Assembly: GCF_030733545.1 (NCBI RefSeq)
Contig: NZ_JASHIU010000008.1
Span: 99,099 to 163,098, forward strand
Source of the DNA: Oceanicaulis sp. MMSF_3324
Lineage (GTDB): Bacteria; Pseudomonadota; Alphaproteobacteria; Caulobacterales; Maricaulaceae
DNA length: 64,000 bases
Reading direction: 5' to 3'
Shown here piece by piece: positions 60,299-64,000 of this stretch. The stretch's first letter is position 1, and each line of letters starts with the position of its first letter. A program made the translations under genes and the position numbers. Under the pieces are notes generated by a model. It saw only the letters and a list, made by a program, of their open reading frames with translations. It was not told the DNA's origin and ran no database searches.

Positions 60299-61986
60299 CA
60301 GACAGCCTCCGGCGTCAGCCCGGCCGTATTGAGCGCCTGCGAGCCATCGCGCAGGGCGCGGGCCTGTTTCTCGGCTTGCTCGGCCTGTTCTTGCTGCTGG
60401 CGGCGCTTCTGACGCTCGGCGCGCAAACGCTCCACCTCGTCCAGGCTGCGCGTATAGCGAACCGGCGCGCCGGTCGCCTTGGCGCGCGAGCGGGCGATCT
60501 CGTCAAAATCGAAAACGTCCAGGCTGTCCGGGTCCAGATCCCGCAGCGCCATGGCGCCTTGAATGACCCGATCGACTTCCTCAAGCTCGCCGCGTTTCTG
60601 CGCCTGGGCGAGCGGGCTGGTGTAATCGTAATCCACCACCTCATCAGCCAGAGTTTGCGGGGCCTCGGTGAAGCCGCCGCTTTTCTGCAAGAGGTAGAAC
60701 GCGCGGTCGCCGGTATGGGTCAGATCTTCTTGCTCGCCGCGCGCCACCATGGGCGACATGGCGCGCAAGCGCAGATCCCGGATCGACGCGGTATGCTCGG
60801 CGGTGACGTACTTGCCTTCGCCCAACGCCATCCAGTCGGTGAAAAACGCCTGTTCAATCTCGCGGCGCAGTTCGCGCACCAGCTCGACATTGATTTGCAG
60901 ATTGCCTTGCTGCTGGACGCGCTGCAAAAGCTCGCGCGGCTGCGCCAGACCAAAGTCCGCGCCTTGCAGGAAATTCACTGCGCCGGGGCGGCGATCCAGC
61001 GCCTTGTCGCGGAACACGCCATTCACGTCGATCAGGGCGGGGTCCGCTTCCTGCTCGGCTTGGCGCAGCAATCCCTCTTTCAGGGCATTCAGGAGCTTGA
61101 TCGCCGGCAGGGCGTTCCAGGCCAGACCTTGACCATAGGCGCTCCCGGCCCGCTTGGTCAGGCGCGAGACGGTGAAGGGGAACAGGTCAAACCCGGACAC
61201 CTGGAACACGTCATCGGTGTCTTCGCAATACAGCACCGAAGAAAACGGCTTGTTGATCCCGGCCGCGCCATAGACGCCATCAACGCGCGGCTCCACCGCG
61301 CGCACCATGGTCAGTTCTTCCTGGTGATTGCACTTGCCGTCATTCCATTTGCGCTTGAGGCCGGGCAGGGCCTCAAACACGCCCAGCGCCTGAGCGCGCT
61401 TGACCGCATTGATCAGGGTCATGGTGAAGCGGCGATACAGCGTATCCACCGTGCCGTCCTCGCCCTCGGCCCAATAGCATTCCTTGAGCGGAACGGATTT
61501 GAAATAGGGCCGTTGCGCCGCCCCGGCCGAGCCGGACCATTTCACCGAATTGCCAAAGGTGATCCAGTCCAGAAGCGCTTCATGGCTGGCGGTGCGATAG
61601 CTCGATCGAGAGCCGGACAGGAAATTGAAGATCCGGTCGCCCGTATCCTCAAACCAGATTTCTTCCTCCCGCGACAAATCGCGCGGCGTTTGCAGTCGGG
61701 GCCTGATCCAGGGCTCCCAGGGATTGATCATGTAGCCATGGATCAGGGCGGCCGCGCGCTCGCAGTTGATCGCGCCGGACAGGTCCACCAGCTTCTTGCG
61801 GCGCAGCCCGCCCCGTGTCTTGGGAAGCCAGAAGTCACGCCGCGGCAGCACCCAGGGGGCCAGTTCCTCCCACTCGGTCAGCACATCGCCGTCACGGATC
61901 TGTTTCAGCTCGGCCATCCGCGACTTGATCGCGGACATGCCAGCCTTGTTTTCTTCTTCGCTCGCAGCGCCGGGCTTCAGTTTCAT
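60298..61986 (-). CDS. Portal / head-to-tail connector protein (T7 gp8-like)
   Basis: 562 residues. ELAPWVLPRRDFWLP, INCERAAALIHGYMINPWEP, WFEDTGDRIFNFLSGSRSSY and LLDWITFGNSVKW are the N-terminal features of T7-type connectors. DLFPFTVSRLTKRAGSAYGQ with LQVNI-type wing and a Gln/Arg-rich C-terminal helix (RAERQKRRQQQEQAEQAEKQ) follow. The dodecameric portal is the DNA entry gate and tail attachment site. Confidence 0.93.
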   Translation of the reverse strand: MKLKPGAASEEENKAGMSAIKSRMAELKQIRDGDVLTEWEELAPWVLPRRDFWLPKTRGGLRRKKLVDLSGAINCERAAALIHGYMINPWEPWIRPRLQTPRDLSREEEIWFEDTGDRIFNFLSGSRSSYRTASHEALLDWITFGNSVKWSGSAGAAQRPYFKSVPLKECYWAEGEDGTVDTLYRRFTMTLINAVKRAQALGVFEALPGLKRKWNDGKCNHQEELTMVRAVEPRVDGVYGAAGINKPFSSVLYCEDTDDVFQVSGFDLFPFTVSRLTKRAGSAYGQGLAWNALPAIKLLNALKEGLLRQAEQEADPALIDVNGVFRDKALDRRPGAVNFLQGADFGLAQPRELLQRVQQQGNLQINVELVRELRREIEQAFFTDWMALGEGKYVTAEHTASIRDLRLRAMSPMVARGEQEDLTHTGDRAFYLLQKSGGFTEAPQTLADEVVDYDYTSPLAQAQKRGELEEVDRVIQGAMALRDLDPDSLDVFDFDEIARSRAKATGAPVRYTRSLDEVERLRAERQKRRQQQEQAEQAEKQARALRDGSQALNTAGLTPEAV

Positions 61987-62279
61987 CGCAGATCACTCAA
62001 AAGCGTGGAGCGGGTCGCCCCGCCTTGCTGGGTCCAGGGGGTCAGCGCGCCGCCGCCCGTGCGGCGAATGCGGGCAGACCCAACCGGGTCGGACGGACTG
62101 GAAGGGGCGGACGCGGCCGGCGCATCGGTGCGACCGGTCAGGACCGTGGAGGACCGCCCCATATTGCGGCGTCGCTCGCGGAAGGCGCGGGCGCGACGGC
62201 GCGCCGTGGCGTCTTCGGCCTCTGGCGTCGGTTCGGGATCGGGCGCGGACGGAAACAGAAAACCCATGGCCTCACTCAT
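61983..62279 (-). CDS. Small conserved phage protein between terminase and portal
   Basis: 98 residues, disordered and basic: ATARRRARAFRERRRNMGRS followed by STVLTG and a Gly/Ser/Pro-rich end. Short proteins with a central 'RRxxGRSSTxLTG' phrase lie between the terminase and portal genes of many podoviruses; their role is unknown. Overlaps the terminase stop by 8 bp and the portal start by 4 bp. Confidence 0.78.
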   Translation of the reverse strand: MSEAMGFLFPSAPDPEPTPEAEDATARRRARAFRERRRNMGRSSTVLTGRTDAPAASAPSSPSDPVGSARIRRTGGGALTPWTQQGGATRSTLLSDLR

Positions 62280-63840
62280 GATCGAGAAGAATGGAAGGGG
62301 TGGGGGCGTAAAGCGCCGGACGGCCGCGCTGTTCGGGCAAGGTGTCGCGGTAAACGCCCGGCGCGACCTCGGTCATCCGCCCGATCGCGGGGCGGAACCG
62401 CTGGGCGGCGTACTGCAAGGCGTCATGAACGTGGCTGTATTCGTTCTTTTCCGCGCGATCGGAGAAGCGCGCCGTCTGGCCGGGCAGCTGGGCGCGCTTG
62501 TATGAGCCCATGAACCCCCGGCGCAGATACGGGCAATCAGGCGACACCAGCAGCCCGCCCACCTCGCGCAGCAGGCGCTTGACCGCATCCCAGCGCGTGT
62601 CCGGGTCATTGGACAGGGCCTGTTTGGGAACGACGCGCCCCACGCCTTCGCCCATGACTTCGCGGAAGCCGGTCATGAAGTTGAAGGCGAAATGGTACTC
62701 GGTGCTTTCGGTGTTGAAGCTGGCCGGGTCGAACGCCAGTTCGATATTGGCGGTCACACTGGTGCGGCCAAACTCGGCCAGCATCTTGCGCGCCACGCGC
62801 CGCCCCAGATCCGCCGCCACCTGGGTTTCGCCGGGCGGCGTCACCAGCTCGAAATGCACATGCGCGCCGCCCAGCCGGGTTTCCTCGCACACGACTGCGG
62901 CCGGGGTTGAGCCCTGGTCAACGCCAATGACGATCCGCCCGCCAGACCAGGGCAGGGCCGCCTTGCCCGTGTGAACCTCGTCCACATAGGTGTCGTAGAT
63001 GGACTTGCCGCGCCGCGAGATCCCCGGCTCGTTCTCGATGAAGCGCTTGACAGCCCAATCGCCGTTCTCGTTGCGGTATTTCTCCGCCTTGTCCTGATAA
63101 TAGTTCGGATTGATCTTGCGCAGATTGACCGCGTTTTCGTGACGCGGATCAAAGCCGGACGGCTGGCGGTAGAGCCGGAAGCCCGCAGGCTTGGCGTTGA
63201 TGTAATCCTCGGTGAACCAGTTATCGAGATCCGGCGCATTCAGATCGCCAAAGACTTTCGAATACTGCACGGGCGGCAAGTCATCAGGCCGTTCGTCGAG
63301 AAAGGCCCGGCCCGCGCGGTCATAGCATGCGCCCAGCGCGCCGGGCGGCAGTTCGTCCACCTCGTTGAGCCACCAGGCGGTCGGCTCGAAACCGCGCACG
63401 AAGTTTTCCAGGCTGTGATCCGCCAGGGACCGGAAGTCCACAATGATCATGATGGGCGGCTCGCCCTTTGGCTCGAACCGCAGGACATGCCGGCACGGGC
63501 CGTCCTTCTCGCCCGTCCATTCCGAATTTGGAAAATCGCGCGGGAACATCTTGTTCCAGCTCGGGATGAGCGATTGGTGCATCTGGCGATAGTTCATGCG
63601 GATCGCGCAGATATAGGCTTTACGCCAGCCGTCCCGTGTGGAAGGGTGCTGCGCGCGGCCGATTTCCAGAACCTTTTGACCCCCTGTCGTGGTCTTGGCG
63701 CTGCCAACCGGCCCCATGATGAAGCTCATTTCCGTGGTGTCATAGAGCCACGCTTGAGCGATCGGGCCGGGCGGCGTGTAGGACTGGAACATTCCCAGCC
63801 GCTCTTGATAGCTCCGCTCGCTTTTGGGCCGCGCCGCCAT
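62272..63840 (-). CDS. Terminase large subunit
   Basis: 522 residues from ATG 63840. The ATPase domain has Walker A GPVGSAKTTT near residue 45 and the hydrophobic Walker B/acidic region FEPTAWWLNEVDEL. The RNase H-like nuclease has RIVIGVDQGSTPAAVVCEE with its aspartate, and a later acidic HVHDALQYAAQ. It packages DNA through the portal. The longer frame (to 63885) only adds a Gly/Ser repeat out of the preceding gene. Confidence 0.92.
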   Translation of the reverse strand: MAARPKSERSYQERLGMFQSYTPPGPIAQAWLYDTTEMSFIMGPVGSAKTTTGGQKVLEIGRAQHPSTRDGWRKAYICAIRMNYRQMHQSLIPSWNKMFPRDFPNSEWTGEKDGPCRHVLRFEPKGEPPIMIIVDFRSLADHSLENFVRGFEPTAWWLNEVDELPPGALGACYDRAGRAFLDERPDDLPPVQYSKVFGDLNAPDLDNWFTEDYINAKPAGFRLYRQPSGFDPRHENAVNLRKINPNYYQDKAEKYRNENGDWAVKRFIENEPGISRRGKSIYDTYVDEVHTGKAALPWSGGRIVIGVDQGSTPAAVVCEETRLGGAHVHFELVTPPGETQVAADLGRRVARKMLAEFGRTSVTANIELAFDPASFNTESTEYHFAFNFMTGFREVMGEGVGRVVPKQALSNDPDTRWDAVKRLLREVGGLLVSPDCPYLRRGFMGSYKRAQLPGQTARFSDRAEKNEYSHVHDALQYAAQRFRPAIGRMTEVAPGVYRDTLPEQRGRPALYAPTPSILLDHE

Positions 63841-64000
63841 CACACACCCCCCAGACCCGCACCCGGACCCAGACCCGGACCCCAACCTTTCCGCCCCTTC
63901 CGGTCGCGGATGCGCCAGAGGCGATCAGAGGCGAAGCCCGAAGGGGCTTCACAGGCCGTTGGCCACCCGTAGGATTTGACAGGGGGGCGGCGGTTTTTGG
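63840..64000 (-). CDS. C-terminal end of an upstream phage gene (partial)
   Basis: A frame open from the window edge to a TGA that overlaps the terminase ATG (TGATG). It reads ...SYGWPTACEAPSGFASDRLW, then RIRDRKGRKGWGPGLGPGAG and stop. The Gly/Pro tail is encoded by GGTCCGGGTCTG-type repeats. It may be the end of the small terminase or another early-late gene. Only about 53 residues are visible, so this is tentative. Confidence 0.35.
   Translation of the reverse strand, partial: KNRRPPVKSYGWPTACEAPSGFASDRLWRIRDRKGRKGWGPGLGPGAGLGGV
63848..63886. repeat. Tandem CCCGGA/CCCAGA hexamer-like repeat before the terminase gene
   Basis: Five to six imperfect copies of a 6-base unit (CCCAGA, CCCGCA, CCCGGA, CCCAGA, CCCGGA) lie just before the terminase start. 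Either a slippage-prone coding tail or a packaging/regulatory site. Confidence 0.6.

Larger units (their letters stand above)
39271..64000. mobile_element. T7-like (podovirus) prophage, late half, right end outside window
   Basis: From 39358 to the window end all supported genes are on one strand, tightly packed with ATGA/TGATG overlaps, and in the order terminase, portal, scaffold, capsid, tubular proteins, internal virion proteins, fibre, lysis. No integrase, repressor, replication or RNA polymerase gene is in the window; these should lie beyond 64000. Intact frames throughout suggest a recent or functional prophage. Confidence 0.93.

Noticed and set aside
60229..62505. 758-codon plus-strand frame across the portal and terminase region
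   Set aside because: Exact antisense of well-supported phage genes, with His/Gln/Arg/Gly-rich shadow composition and no motif.
39271..64000. Integrase or phage RNA polymerase within the prophage
   Set aside because: No tyrosine or serine recombinase or single-subunit polymerase motif in any frame of this half; they must lie beyond the window if present.

Overview
This window is about 64 kb of high-GC alphaproteobacterial chromosome. Gene content and protein style (glnB-glnA, tig-clpP-clpX-lon, PhyR/NepR/EcfG, TamA/TamB, N-fused chorismate mutase-prephenate dehydratase) suggest a marine stalked/dimorphic lineage near Maricaulales/Hyphomonadales such as Oceanicaulis or Maricaulis. That placement is inferred from the proteins, not from a marker gene.

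Region 1 (1-7.8 kb) is housekeeping: the start of glnA, the PII gene glnB, the NAD(P)HX repair enzyme, malic enzyme, a MATE exporter, a coiled-coil protein of unknown function and a methyltransferase, then tRNA-Leu(UAG).

Region 2 (8-21.6 kb) is a general stress response (GSR) island. The regulators phyR, nepR, ecfG and a HisKA_2-type sensor kinase lie at 15.5-19 kb. Around them I read eleven matches to the sigma-EcfG promoter (GGAAC, 16-17 nt, CGTT), each correctly oriented and most directly in front of a gene. Targets include Dps, two exported PRC-barrel-like proteins, Pmp3, a small outer-membrane-like protein, DUF1328 with an envelope/FNT-transporter operon, an entericidin-like lipoprotein, an ATP-grasp/glutamine-amidotransferase pair and a tiny membrane protein. 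One promoter has no protein gene behind it. It precedes two hairpins, the first with a very C-rich loop, and is a strong candidate for a GsrN-type stress sRNA.

Region 3 (21.6-39.2 kb) holds tamA-tamB, tig, clpP, clpX, an H-NOX gas sensor paired with an HNOBA-GGDEF-EAL enzyme, lon, a MarR regulator, an exported cyclophilin and pheA. A Phe/Tyr-rich leader peptide, an antiterminator and a rho-independent terminator sit in front of pheA, which looks like classical attenuation. tRNA-Val(UAC) closes the region.

Region 4 (39.3-64 kb) is the late half of a T7-like (podovirus) prophage, all on the minus strand and abutting the 3' end of tRNA-Val, the likely attachment site. From right to left it reads terminase, portal, scaffold, capsid, tail tubes A and B, internal virion proteins (one with a DdrB-like ParB domain), a tail fibre with an SGNH hydrolase, holin-like and spike proteins, DUF5675, and an overlapping Rz/Rz1-type spanin pair. 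Integrase, replication genes and the other attachment site lie beyond the window.
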